DNA of 64,000 nucleotides from Xylogone sp. PMI_703 (taxonomy: Eukaryota > Ascomycota > Leotiomycetes). The notes beneath the pieces were generated by a model, which saw nothing but the letters and a program-made list of their open reading frames with translations, did not search any database and was not told the DNA's origin. The DNA lies in contig JAJTUQ010000008.1 in the NCBI GenBank assembly GCA_021399445.1, forward strand, positions 558,001 to 622,000. Direction: 5' to 3'. The number at the start of each line of letters is the position of its first letter. Within the stretch, counting starts at the first letter, position 1. The translations under genes were made by a program, and so were the position numbers. Positions 52,438-63,317 of the stretch are shown here, piece after piece.

Positions 52438-53758
52438 TTATTCGAGAGGTGTACCACACTTCGGGCAAATAATTGGTTCGGACCAGGTTTTTATGCCGTC
52501 AGAATCCTTTCGCAAATCTGTTATTTCAAACTCTGGCCGCTTCTTATCCTCTTTAATGATGGCTTTGAAAAAGTATTCACAATCCTTCTTCTCAGACAGC
52601 TTTTTTGGACTTTTCCTTTTTGTAACCTCCTTACCCACAATTGACACCATGTTTCTAGTATCCGGTTTGCTTCGAACATCGTCGAAATACGCTGAAACTA
52701 CCGATGCAGATTCAGCTGGTTGTAGCGTAGTTTTGGATTTGGTAATTTCTTCTAAGTTTTTGTGTGTTTTCTTGAGAACATAGTCAATCAAACATTCTGG
52801 ATGAAACCATATCTTGCACTTCTTATTATCGCAGACGAACATAATGGAGTCTGGGTTATAGTGACCATTGCAAATGCAATGCGTTTTAATTTGCTGAGAA
52901 CAGAAGTTAGCAACATAAGTCTTCGTTTAGAGGTTTAACCTACTGAGAGTTGTTTAGTCTTCCTATTAAGAGTCTGACGCCAATAGAGTCCCGATGGCCG
53001 GTGTTCCTCATCGCTTTCTTCGAGCCAATGGTTAACTTCGGCCTTGCCTTCGATGGACAAAACATCAAGAACATCCATATAGTTTGACGCGATAAGCTCA
53101 TTATTACCATGATATGTCGCCATCTTTGGATCGGGTAGACTGGCTTGTTTTAGCTCCTTATGCGGGAGCTGATGCTTCCAGAACATCCAAGCAACCTAAA
53201 GATTAGTATGTGTAGCGGAATTCCAAAAGCTGCATGCTCACAAGCGCATAAACGTGTTGCGGGTCTTTCGCCTTAATCTGCAGCATTCTAGCGACCCAAG
53301 GGGATTCATGCTCATGCTCCTCTTCATGCTCGGGAGAAGCTCCTTCTCCCTTCACATACACGAAATCTTTTTTTGTATAAAGCTTTCCTCGCACTACCAC
53401 ATCATATTAGCACATGCAAACAGTATATTTTAACTAATGAGATGTCGCGTTAACTCTACCTACTAATGAAGTTTGCATATGTCTTCATGGATGCCCATGC
53501 CTGTATTGGTACAACCGTGAAGAATTGATCTAAGTCACCTTCATTGCCCTTCGTTACGAAGGGTGAGACCTGGAGCTCTGCATGGTTAATCAGCTGTTGT
53601 TTCTCCTTTGATAGCTTCCGGTTGCTGCTTTTTGCAGGATATTCAATTGTGAAGTAAACTTCTTCAACATCTGATGCATTAGTTGTAGAGCGCGTCCGTC
53701 GTTTCGCGGAAGTCTCACAATCGAGACCCGTGTTTTGGAGGGTATGCTTAGGTGCCAT
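52438..53758 (-). CDS. BAH-PHD chromatin protein
   Basis: Four exons fit without conflict: 53758-53464, 53393-53242, 53195-52944 and 52893-52438, giving 384 residues. Introns are 53463-53394 (GTAGGT...GGTAG), 53241-53196 (GTGAGC, ACTAATC, TTTAG) and 52943-52894 (GTAGGT, GCTAAC, TCTCAG). The BAH domain runs across exons 2 and 3 (KKDFVYVKGEG, WVARMLQIKA, HVYALVAWMFWKHQLP, YHGNNELIASNYMDVLDVLS, GLYWRQTLN). A PHD finger follows in exon 4 (HCICNGHYNPDS, MFVCDNKKCKIWFHPECLI), then a Lys-rich region (KEVTKRKSPKKLSEKKD) and a C-terminal CPKCG. BAH-PHD proteins read histone marks and act in transcriptional repression in fungi. All exons are intact, which makes it one of the best preserved genes here. 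A basic N-terminal cluster (KRRTRS) may direct it to the nucleus. Confidence 0.88.
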
Positions 53759-54334
53759 ATTTCGATGACGTCAAAACAGAGATGAGGAAGTGTGAATTCT
53801 GGTAGGATTAGGTGAATAGCATATATACTGAATATCTAGTCCAAAATGAAGTCCATTCTAATACTGTTTATGGGCCATTTAAGGACTAAACATTCATTAC
53901 CCCTCTTTCAAAACAATCGTTAGGGTGAATGTGTAGAGCCAGTAGGGCACACATAGCCGTACGGAATTTCATCTCCAACAAGTTAACACACCCACACTGG
54001 GCACGACTGGTAGCGCGACAATAGAAGGAATCCCTCTGGGTAGGCATTGCTGTACTATACTAGACCATAATCCGTCTTGCTAAGCCATTTTTCCCCACAG
54101 GCGCTACATTATTAAATTCTACTAATAAACCGTATTGCTTTCTCTGAGCTGTTTCCGGCTAGTGTCTCTGACTGCCCTAAAATCAACAGCCGAAAATGCG
54201 CCAGTTATTGCTCTCAACGAAAAGGGCCACCACGCTTTGCGATACTTAAAATTTCGTATAAAATTCCGGACACAATAGCCAACTTTCTTCCACTATGGTT
54301 ATAGAGACGAGGAAACATATCTGCCGACCTCGTT
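53759..54334. other. divergent promoter region
   Basis: Spacer between the BAH-PHD gene (minus) and the microexon gene (plus). No other gene is seen. Confidence 0.4.
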
Positions 54335-54963
54335 ATGGCTAGCTCTCTACAGCTGGATCCTGAGCTAATATTAGCCATAGCACGAGCCTACAAAGAGCTA
54401 GATAGCGGGCACAGTCAACAGAAAGTGACTAACTTAAGCGAACAGCCTCAGCGTCCCTCTCAACATTCACAACAGAATTCAATGCATCACCAATTTCACA
54501 ATATCACCCAGCCTACAAACTCGAGAATTCGAGCTCAAACTCTACACCAAGGGTTCGAAACAGTCCTGGTGAAATTAGATCAAGTCCTCGTCCGGTAAGA
54601 CAGATGTGGTAGCTCACTAAATCATTTCTAATGCCACTCCAGTCAAAAGGAAATAGATGAAAGCCAAGAAGCATCATCAAGGTATTTTGACTTTCCAGCT
54701 CTACAAGCTACCTAACATCTACCTACAGAAAGACAACGGCAGAAATACAAGCTGTTAAAGACATCATCAACAAATTGGTCTGGTTGCTCGAAGCACTCAC
54801 AAATTCCACCAAGCCTAGCTCGATTCAGCAAAATATTCAAGCGCCAGTTCCCATGTCTCATCCACATGTATCAAATTCCTCTCCTCCATTTGTGTCTTCG
54901 AATGGAAATGAATACATGGAAGAATTTAGCGATTACAATTTAACAAGTACGAAGCAATTATAA
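54335..54963 (+). CDS. small Q-rich coiled-coil protein with a 39-nt microexon
   Basis: Exon 1 is 54335-54594. Intron 1 is 54595-54642 (GTAAGA...CTCCAG). The microexon is 54643-54681 (39 nt). Intron 2 is 54682-54728 (GTATTT, CTAAC, CTACAG). Exon 3 is 54729-54963. The frame is kept throughout and gives about 178 residues. The N-terminus (LDPELILAIARAYKELDS) is helical, followed by a Gln/His/Ser-rich stretch, then a coiled coil that crosses both junctions (TVLVKLDQVLVR, TTAEIQAVKDIINKLVWLLE) and a Pro/Ser-rich, acidic end (EYMEEFSDYNL). The layout repeats that of the gene at 2183-2782. Function unknown; the shared architecture suggests a small gene family. Confidence 0.65.
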
Positions 54964-57067
54964 CCCTACCTGAAATGCTAATACCAAGATGAGCAACCAG
55001 ACCTACTATCGTCCAATTTAGCCGATGGGTGAACAATGAGTAGAACATATGTTACAGCTATGGAGCGTGATCAAAGTAGGTCGATAGTACCGAGAAAAAG
55101 ATCTTTGGGAAATTTCTTTTGAATTCTACATGGGGAGGAGTTCTTCGGTGTTTAATACAGACTGTGCTCATAATTTAGTTATTTAGCCACCCCGAATCGA
55201 TTTGTCACAAGATTTTACAATTTGTCATGTCCTTCCCTTTAGGTTCATCTCATTCTACGAACGCCTCAAAGGCGCTCCACAAGACGCACAAGTTATTTTG
55301 TGTTTCTGGTCTATATTTATATCCGGGATCGGAAAAATTAGTATTAGAGATAGCAGTTGCACAACCATACGAAACTATTTCTCTACCGGTGCTCATTGAT
55401 ATAGCCCGTTGGAGGGCCATTTATGCAAACGCTTTTAGTAACAACTGATATGACTTGATTTTCAAATACATCTTGACTCACCCTCCATGCTATCTTCTAC
55501 GCCGCCTGCGCCACCAGTGCCGCACATTTGTACGGCCCACATAATGACAATAATGACACGTCTCGACAATTTGGATTTGGATTATTACACGATCATTTGA
55601 AATCCAAGATGGAATATCTTTGACCAATCATGTGCTACCAGTAAAGGTGAAAGGCCAGCTAGCAAGGAGACCTAGAAAGAGTTTCCGAAGCTGCGAGGGG
55701 TAAGTTAACGGAAACCTTGCGTAAAGAGAAGTACTGTAACTGTATAATTCCTCCCCGACTAAGCTCTATTGCCGTGGGTAGGCGGTCTTTTCTGGGGTCT
55801 GCCATGTGGGTAAATCCACAGTTTGAAATATGTGAACAAAAGTATGACTACCGTGCGGAGGTCGCAGGTGGTATGACTTCATTCTATTAACTTATGGGGA
55901 ACACGATTACGTCACTTACAATTATTTGTTGGCGCAAAAAAGGGGTTGTCAACAAAGACTAGAGGCGAAGTATTATGTTGTACCTATTGAACTCGTTCCT
56001 GAGTTTACGGGCTCTACGCGTCGCATACCGTTTACGGTTACCGAGTTCTCCGCCCGGTATAGTGCTACGACGTTGCCAAAGGTGGCTGGCCGGATGCAAG
56101 ACGAGAGATATGATCCAGAAATGAACGAGGATCCAGAAATGAACGAGATAGATTCACGAGCTTTTTGACCACTTTCCCTCCGCGCCCACTTACTGGATAT
56201 GATGTTCCGGACGGGTTAATGGATGGCGTGGGCCATTTTTGGCTTATTATCTGATCGCTAAAAAATATTTCGCCCAGCACAAAACGCCATTTCTTTGTCA
56301 CTAAATTTGTCCTAAAAGCTTATCCCCTCGGGCACCATTCGCTTAGGCATCAATTTGTATGGCAAGGATACAGCCAATCATAACCTTCAATTTTTTACTC
56401 CAAATTATATGAATTTATTTAACAATTAGTTACGTACTAATTCTCTTAAGATATTAATCAAAATAAGGCCTATTTTAGAGTGTTTTCTTTGAAATTTAAA
56501 CTACTTTCGCTCAAGATATTTTAATGTTCTTTTTTATGCCTAAGGCCACCACGCTAAAAGCGGCTCCCATCCCAAAAACAACGCTAAAGTGGTTCATGAT
56601 AGTTTCTAGGGTCCGATATGCCGATCCATTTGAAATGAATTGAGTTACTGTACCCTCTTACAGTAATAAGTTACTTCTACTATCTTATCATTTTCCCTAA
56701 GTCAAATGGCTTGTCTTAATCCCATGTACTTATCTTGCGTGACAAAATAAGGCTCACGAGACTCTCCGAAAGTCTTGGCGTAAGACCCCATTGCCCCTCC
56801 ATATAGCTTGCATTAAGTGGGAGCACTTCGAGTGAGGAAAGTAGCTGAACCGTTCTCTATCAGCATTCTCCACATAATCCCTTAATTCTCCTACTTCGTT
56901 CTCCTAATCAATGACAACAGCGGGACTAGCCTCAGTTTTGCGAACTGCATACCGCACCACATCCTCCTTCTACTTTTCTTGTAGGTTATTCTACACAACC
57001 CTTCTAACACCTTTCAAGGATCAGCACTTTGGAGTAGGCTTAGCATATGACCATATTGTTATCCTCG
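54964..57067. other. no confident gene; two small open frames
   Basis: Frames at 55227-55448 (plus, 73 codons, AVAQPYETISLPVLIDIARW) and 55905-56168 (plus, TGSTRRIPFTVTEFSARYS, ending with an 18-bp direct repeat coding DPEMNE twice) may be gene relics, but no domain, start or splice support is visible. The stretch 56300-56900 is AT-rich. Confidence 0.3.
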
Positions 57068-59420
57068 TTATACAAGTTCGGTTAGATCCTTAAGGTGTTC
57101 TGTGTCTTTGATTTTGCTGCGATTTGAATAAATCACAACCTGGGGGATTGTTTTCGCCTCATTGGGATGCGTCTGATTCGGTGACTTTTTAGAAGATGTG
57201 TCATCGCAAAGGTTTACTTTCATTCTCTTTCTACTGATCCAGTAGCTACCGTGCTGGCTTGATTCTACAAAAGCATAGTCGGAATCGCTCTCTGACTCAC
57301 TGGCTCCACTCTCGTTCTGAAGAAGTGATATAGCAGTACTTCGGAGTGTTGGTGAATAAGAATACAACTCTCTAGATGATGTAACGCGGGTCTTTTTCGG
57401 TCTCCCTCTCTTCCGCTTTATCCCAGCGCTTCGAGCACTAGGAGTTGAGGATAGGGTTGACTTGTTGCTGTTATTATTTGATGTCCTGTTTTGCGAAACA
57501 GCCTTATCCTTAGGACCGGGAGTGCGTATTCCTCTAGAACATACGATGGAGAATTTCCTCGGCCTTCCCCTCTTCCTCTTTCCTTTGGTCTTGCGGTTCA
57601 GAAAATAGCTATTATTGCGCAAAGGTGATGATTTTTGTGGTACCGTATCCACCGATTCTACCCCCGTTTCATCGTTGGGATTCTCTACTTTAGATGAGAA
57701 TTGCTTTCTAGTTGAATTTCGTAGAGGCTTCTTGCTCTGTATCTGTAACCTTTGTGGAGTCTCGGGAATAGCAAGTTCACTATAATCGCTGTCGGTTCCC
57801 TCTTGAGATTGATCCTCGAAAGCCAGCGCTGTAGGGCCAGATAATGATGCTGAGGATGAGGCTGAGGAAGTCGGAGTCCTCCGGCTCTCTCCTTGAAGCC
57901 CATCATCTTGTGTCATGGGCAGAGATTCGATACAAAATCCGCGGGCGCTTGTTTTGCTTCTTCGGCTTTGCTGTTCTTTGCACGATCCGTCGGCGGAAAA
58001 CGAATTTGTGCATAAAACTCCTGCTGTGTCTATGTTCTCGTTGATAAATTCGAACCGTGATTGATTGCCTGAAGTGCCCCCGCGAACGCTCACCGTATTA
58101 TTATCTCTGTCTGCGCTTTTATGGCTCTTAAATGGAGTGAATTTAATGAGGTCAGTGCAATGACATAGCGAAGCTCTTGCACGGAATTGGAGAACCAAAC
58201 ACACCGTTTGTCGGGACAGCAACACGTCATGGTATCATTTTCTGATATCATCGCCTCTAAATCATCGAAGTGATTATTGATATGCGCCTTCCAGCTCTGA
58301 GCATACAGTCGCAAGTGTTTTGCGGAACGTGATAGGGTTTAACTGAATCGGTAGTGAATCGACGTCGTCTAGGTGGCTTTGGCAGTGGCTACTCCACGCA
58401 TCAGCGCTTGTTACCCACTGATCACATTGGAAACACAGTTCTGCGAAGCCATATTTGCTGGTAAGTGACTCGGTGAGACATCGCAATATGTGGCTCCATC
58501 TTTTGTCGACTTCGATTCTGTCATGCGCCTGTTAGCCGACTGATTATTCTGAGCATGCATATTAGCCTCTAGGGCTGCCAGGGTACGAACCTATCCATTT
58601 CCTGGCCACATACAGGGCAGCATCCATTTTCAGGATGCGAACTTGGGCGGTAGGCCACCTCGACTTTTTCCGTACATAGTGCTATCATATCGCGCAGTGC
58701 GCGGCGGCCATCCTCGCTGCGGAGAGTCACGTTGAGAAAGAGTGAGGATGCTAACCTATCGCGTAAGGGATCTAGGTAACGGGTGCGGTTAAAGAAGGTT
58801 GGTTTAGATGCGATGTTATGTTTGGAATCTTCCAGCTCCTTGTCAGACTGGATCCTCTGCCACTTAGTCAGCTCCTCAGACATCAATTGACGCCTCTTAG
58901 AAATTAGTTCCGCTCGACGCATTTGAGTCAGTTGTATTTCGCTTTCTATTGTGAGATCCTTAACTTTTTCGCCTAGGCTCTTGAGCTCTTCGCTGAGTGC
59001 CATGAAGTTGCTGGCAACGACTGGATCAAAGAAGGATGCCACTGAAGTGACATGGCCCGGAAGGATTCTATCAACTCAGTATCCCGTTGGCTTTTCCAAT
59101 AGCTTGCCATGCCATCGAGCGGAAGACGTCGCGGTCATTTTGCCCAGCGAATATCATCCTGGCGCTCTCTCCGTAGCCATCATCTGTGAAGTTTCAGCAC
59201 TGAATGCTTAATTGATTATCCCAGAAATCTAACCTTCTACCCGAACCTGGCTTCTAATGTCGTTATGTTTGTCTCGTATCCAGCTCTCTCCGTGAACAAA
59301 AGCGCAATAGTGATATTCCCCACAGAGTCACCAACAACTCCCAGTTCGATGTCAAGATCGCAAAAACTGTAAACTTGAAAATGTTGATCATGCTCATTTC
59401 CACTTTACCAAGTCGCCCAG
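57068..59420 (-). pseudogene. DUF3435 tyrosine recombinase (Starship captain-like), heavily frameshifted
   Basis: Successive minus-strand blocks in different frames match the DUF3435/FluG-domain family in the right order: ARMIFAGQNDRDVFRS and LDGMASYWKSQRDTELIESF (about 59180-59060), then RRALRDMIALCTEKVEVAYR and CCPVCGQEM (58700-58600), AELCFQCDQWVTSADAW with HCQSHLDD (58486-58350), LYAQSWKAHINNHFDD and CCCPDKRCVWFSNSVQELR (58300-58150). The last open frame runs to 57068 as a long basic tail with two AT-hooks (KRKRGRPRKF, KRKRGRPKK). A block near 59420-59270 (YSFCDLDIELGVVGDSVGN) could be more N-terminal sequence but I am less sure. At least four frameshifts or stops separate the blocks and the catalytic core with the R-H-R-Y residues is not recognisable. 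In Starships this recombinase is the captain that mobilises the element. Confidence 0.75.
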
Positions 59421-59779
59421 GTACCAATAGCGTTAGGGTGTCAAGATCACCCCAAAATCTTTTTCACGTATTGTTGCATCAAGACAGAAGCAGCTGACAG
59501 CGGACCTCCTTAACGAGGAACCCCCAACGTCTTCAAATTTGGATTATGGACTCTCAAAATCTCGGTGCTGATATCACTTGGCCTATGTCTATCCAGGTAG
59601 TTTGTTCTCGAAGAAAAGAATACGGCGCAAGCATGGATAGGACAGATAACTAAGTGATATCCAACTGCTGTATAATAGTATCGAACTAAGAAACATGAGC
59701 AGATATAATCATCGATTATAACAATCAATAGAGTACGAGTCCCATAGTAATTGCGTGCGTGCTTGCCCAACCACTGCGC

Positions 59780-60070
59780 CATAACCCCTGACATCCAGGA
59801 TAATTTAAAATATTATATTTATTGTATAATTCTTTCAAATTGTATTATTCTTAGGCCGAAAACCTTATTTAGTTTGTACTCGGGAAAGAAATATAATAAA
59901 AATGTAATTACTTCCCGGCTTTGTTGTAAAATGATTCCTTTATGCTTATTAAACCAGGCAATTACTGTTTTGGCGTTAAGGTCAGAGAGCTTGCTTGCGC
60001 TTAATAACTTAATGCAATTTTCGTCAAGTTTATTGAGAAGTTCGTATAGCAAGCTGAATAGAAAGTGCAT
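59780..60070 (-). pseudogene. RIP-degraded DNA ligase N-terminus (second copy)
   Basis: Starts MHFLFSLLYELLNKLDENC at 60070 and parallels the ligase start at 41058 (LLNKLDEN, SKHKGII or NKHKGII, FGLR, ERIIQ). It stops at 59819, but nucleotide similarity continues to about 59780. This copy retains a segment of about ten codons (LNAKTVIAW region) that is deleted in the 41-kb copy, and helps to place the frameshift there. Most differences are C to T or G to A in this copy. Homology ends where the tRNA-like ATGGCGCAGTGGTT segment begins. Confidence 0.8.
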
Positions 60071-60089
60071 GTGGATAAGAATGTGTGGT

Positions 60090-60408
60090 TATTAACGCTT
60101 AGGAGTATGCAGATATTTACGATACAGACAGGAATACTTTCATGGAGCAAGGTGCAAGTGGCAATAACTTCTAGGGAGTGGTGGCAAGCAAGGCAGCTAA
60201 GAATGATTATCATTTGAGATTCCGAGTATCTTTGGAGGGCTACTTAGCTGAGACGGATGTGTATCAAATCTACCTTGCGATCAATCCGCCGCCTCACCTA
60301 AGACGCACACTTGCCCACTTCTCTAGACAGTCTATAATCATAGACAGCTCCACTGTTGCGCCGTTTTCAAGCATTTGGAGAGCTATAGGCGTTTTTAAAC
60401 TCTTTTAG
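60090..60408 (+). pseudogene. second copy of module partner X, internally deleted
   Basis: Divergent from the ligase relic as at 41 kb. The segments GCAGCTAAGAATGATTATC and GCTGAGAC(G/C)GATG match the 40.5-kb copy in order, but an internal stretch is missing. The frame 60178-60408 continues past the end of the other copy (NPPPHLRRTLAHFSRQSI). Confidence 0.55.
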
Positions 60409-60740
60409 TAATAATTGGTTTTAAAAGGGCTTTAGTTAATATTAGTTGATTCAACCGTGGAATCAAATTTCTGTAACCTTCTACAATCAGTTATAAAATC
60501 ATACTCTTTCGACCTTTTTGGGTACTCCCTGTTCGTTATTGAAAGTATGTTAGAGAACAGCGAATCTGGTGATAAAACTGATAAATCCTCAGATACTAGT
60601 ACTGTAATACAGATACATGCTCATATAGTAATCGGGTCAAATTCGGTTCTCTTTCAAGAGAGTTATAATATTATCATGTAATGGAGATTAAATTCCTAGC
60701 TATTAGAAGTGCCTCGCGACTGTGGAACATTGGATGTTCA
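60409..60740. other. no confident gene
   Basis: A plus-strand frame at 60457-60681 (74 codons) has an ATG but no recognised domain. Confidence 0.3.
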
Positions 60741-61499
60741 TTACTCATACCGAGCGCCATTTTCAAGCAATAATTCGATCAAAGCCTCATTCTCCCCTTC
60801 TATAGCTGACAATAGTGCTGTCTGACCCTTTGGATCTATGTAGTTGACGTCAGCACCATGCTCGAGTAGTATTTCCACAACTTCTGTGTTCTGGTTTTCT
60901 ACAGCGACCAGCAGCGGTGTCTGGCCCTCTGGATCTATGTAGTTGACGTCAGCACCATGCTCGAGTAGTATTTCCACAACTTCTGTGTTCTGGTTTTCTA
61001 CAGCGACCAGCAGCGGTGTCTGGCCCTCTGGATCTATGTAGTTGACGTCAGCACCATGCTCGAGTAGTATTTCCACAACTTCTGTGTTCTGGTTTTCTAC
61101 AGCGACCAGCAGCGGTGTCTGGCCACTTCCATCTTCGTGATGGATAGAAGCACCATTCTTGACCAGGAATTCGACCAAGCTCTCGCCTCCACCGTCTTCC
61201 ATTTCCGTTGCCAAGAATAGTGCTGTCTGACCATTCTCATTTTCGGTATCGATCTCGGCACCACGCTCAAGCAGCAGTTTTACCGCCTTTTTATTACCAA
61301 TTTCAGCAGCAGCCAACAACGATGGTATAACCTTAACTTGTTCACAATGGTGCCTGGCATTGGTGCTGTCTTGGAGCAGTGGTTTAGTGGGAGTCGGTTC
61401 CCCATGAGGAGTAACTAGAGATCCCATCCAACCATAGATAATTCTAGCATATAAGGTAAGATTCACAAGTATAGATTGATATGTGAAAAGTGAGGCCAT
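60741..61499 (-). CDS. ankyrin-repeat protein with identical internal repeats
   Basis: A 252-codon single-exon frame. The N-terminal 25 residues are hydrophobic (SILVNLTLYARIIYGW) and could be a signal anchor; an alternative start is Met25. Seven or so ankyrin repeats follow: LLAAAEIGNKKAVKLLLERG, TALFLATEMEDGGGESLVEF, then three copies of a 33-residue unit (GQTPLLVAVENQNTEVVEIL, LEHGADVNYIDPE) and a final diverged repeat. The three units are encoded by 99-bp repeats (register at 60832, 60931, 61030) with almost no differences. Such stacks are protein-binding; no effector domain is attached. It is intact. Confidence 0.8.
   Translation of the reverse strand: MASLFTYQSILVNLTLYARIIYGWMGSLVTPHGEPTPTKPLLQDSTNARHHCEQVKVIPSLLAAAEIGNKKAVKLLLERGAEIDTENENGQTALFLATEMEDGGGESLVEFLVKNGASIHHEDGSGQTPLLVAVENQNTEVVEILLEHGADVNYIDPEGQTPLLVAVENQNTEVVEILLEHGADVNYIDPEGQTPLLVAVENQNTEVVEILLEHGADVNYIDPKGQTALLSAIEGENEALIELLLENGARYE
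60813..61110 (-). repeat. 99-bp tandem repeat coding identical ankyrin units
   Basis: Three successive units spaced exactly 99 bp apart, identical by eye except at the outer edges. Indicates very recent expansion. Confidence 0.92.
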
Positions 61500-62762
61500 A
61501 AGTCCTAAATTGCAGAATACTTCTCTTCGCAGCGAAGGGCATTGCTATATATTAAATACTGCCTGTAACGTTCCGCAGCTCGAATTACCGAATCCAACGA
61601 CTAAAGAGAAGGGGCTGTGTAGCTCAGCCGAGCCTGCCGATAATTGATGTCTGTTTCAAGATGGCTCATTCTAGTCCAATCATCTAGCGATTGAAGAATA
61701 TGTCAGTGATATACAAGTTTGCTCCCATCGAATGGTTACGAGCAAGCTTCCGGACACCGAGATGGATGAATTTGAGAAGTATATTTACCTAACAATAGCG
61801 TTCTAGTCCAATAGATCAACAGCGGTGATGGGAGAACTGAAATCAGACTTGATTGTTTATAATACAAGCAGAATCCATGAAACCGGCGATTCTTTGAGCC
61901 GGCGTGGAGAAGAAACACATTTGTGCTGCAACCACTGTAGCATCCAATACTATAAGTTAGTGGCTCAAAAACTGAAGCACTAACCAGGGTGATATTACCG
62001 GTTTACAGCTGGGTATATTGACGGTTCGGAAACGAGGCACCAATGATACTTGTATAATCTTGCTAACCTGTCCCTAGATAATCTGAAATTGCATCTGCGT
62101 AAAGGACTCAATAACCATCTTTAAGATTTCCCTTCTTTAATTTGATGCCTAGAAAGGTACGTCAAGCAATCACCATTACTTAGACTGGTTGATAGCTAAC
62201 TATGCTGATGCAGAATGAACAATAGAAGAGTAGCCAACGGGGCCGACTTCAAACCACCTAAGATCAGCGAAGATTCAAGCTTTAGAGATGGCGGCACCGA
62301 TACTTATCGTACTGGCACCTATAACACCGACATGGCCAATATGCGGCTCCAGATCGGAGAGCTGTCTCATAAGTCCAATATGAAGCCCGAGAGGGTTCGA
62401 AAGGAGTCAGGTAATGAGGAGTTGACCAATGAGAGAAATTCTGGTAGTCAGAGAGAGTCAGATACATAATGAGAAGATGTAAAGCGGCCAGATTTACATG
62501 TCTAGGTTGGCTTTGTCCTTGCGTATAATAAAGAGATTCGGTAGCTACATAGGAAAAAAGGCGTGCGCCTTAAGAGCCTTATCTGCCCCGTTTGCACTTG
62601 TACCGTTTATGTGAAAAGCGAAGTAGAACAAGCTGCTACCCTAAAAAATAGCCGCTACATATAGCATCCTCTCATGATGGTACGTAGTAATAGGTGACTA
62701 AAGAGAATTTCTTTCGTCTAATTTGAGTACTGTATTCGGTCCTGGGTCTTGTGATCGTCTGT
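61500..62762. other. no confident gene
   Basis: A plus-strand frame at 62215-62469 (84 codons, polar, MNNRRVANGADFKPPKIS) has an ATG but no domain. The rest is AT-rich. Confidence 0.3.
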
Positions 62763-62917
62763 CATACTCAGTGGGCATAACTGGGCACGCAAAGCCCAGA
62801 GTGGTGCTTGTTTCGTTTCAGTATTACCTGCGGACAGTCTCTGGTCTGCCGGAGCCACCATCTGTTGCCTCTGACTATTCGCCTGCCAGTATTACCGGGC
62901 AGCGCCATGTTTGATAC
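62763..62917 (+). repeat. dispersed repeat copy B
   Basis: Begins CATACTCAGTGG and ends in GGGCAGCGCCATGTTTGATA, matching the reverse complement of 28904-29032 with an additional internal stretch of roughly 25 bases. Confidence 0.8.
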
Positions 62918-63317
62918 CGTAATAGCAGACCAATAATCAAACCCAGTATGAATCAAGAGCAAGGATCTCAAGCTGGGCCCTGGCCGATTGAGGGCCACGT
63001 TCCTATGCCTGTTTATTTGTTTGTTTACGCTGAAGCATCATTTGCCTCACCGTACCGTCAAATATCCAGCCTCCCACAAAATTATGAGAAGAGATAAATT
63101 TGAGAATTCCTGCCGAGATATCAAGGATGAGCTAGAATTCTGTGGCAGTTCTCAGGACGTGAGTTCATACAGTAATTATTTTAGAGCATGCTCTAACGAT
63201 TCAAACCATAGTCTCAATCCGATTCTTCCAAATTGATAGCTGGTATGGTTATCATTTTCGCACACTACATTTAGAAACACGGAGTTGGTATATATCCTGG
63301 AAATTCTGGATTTCGGT
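62918..63317. other. no confident gene
   Basis: A frame at 62988-63236 lacks recognisable features. It may contain the promoter of the next gene. Confidence 0.3.

Noticed and set aside
15830..59420. A complete Starship spanning most of the window
   Set aside because: The captain relic is degenerate and I found no matching terminal repeats or target duplication. Other transposons have their own independent boundaries.
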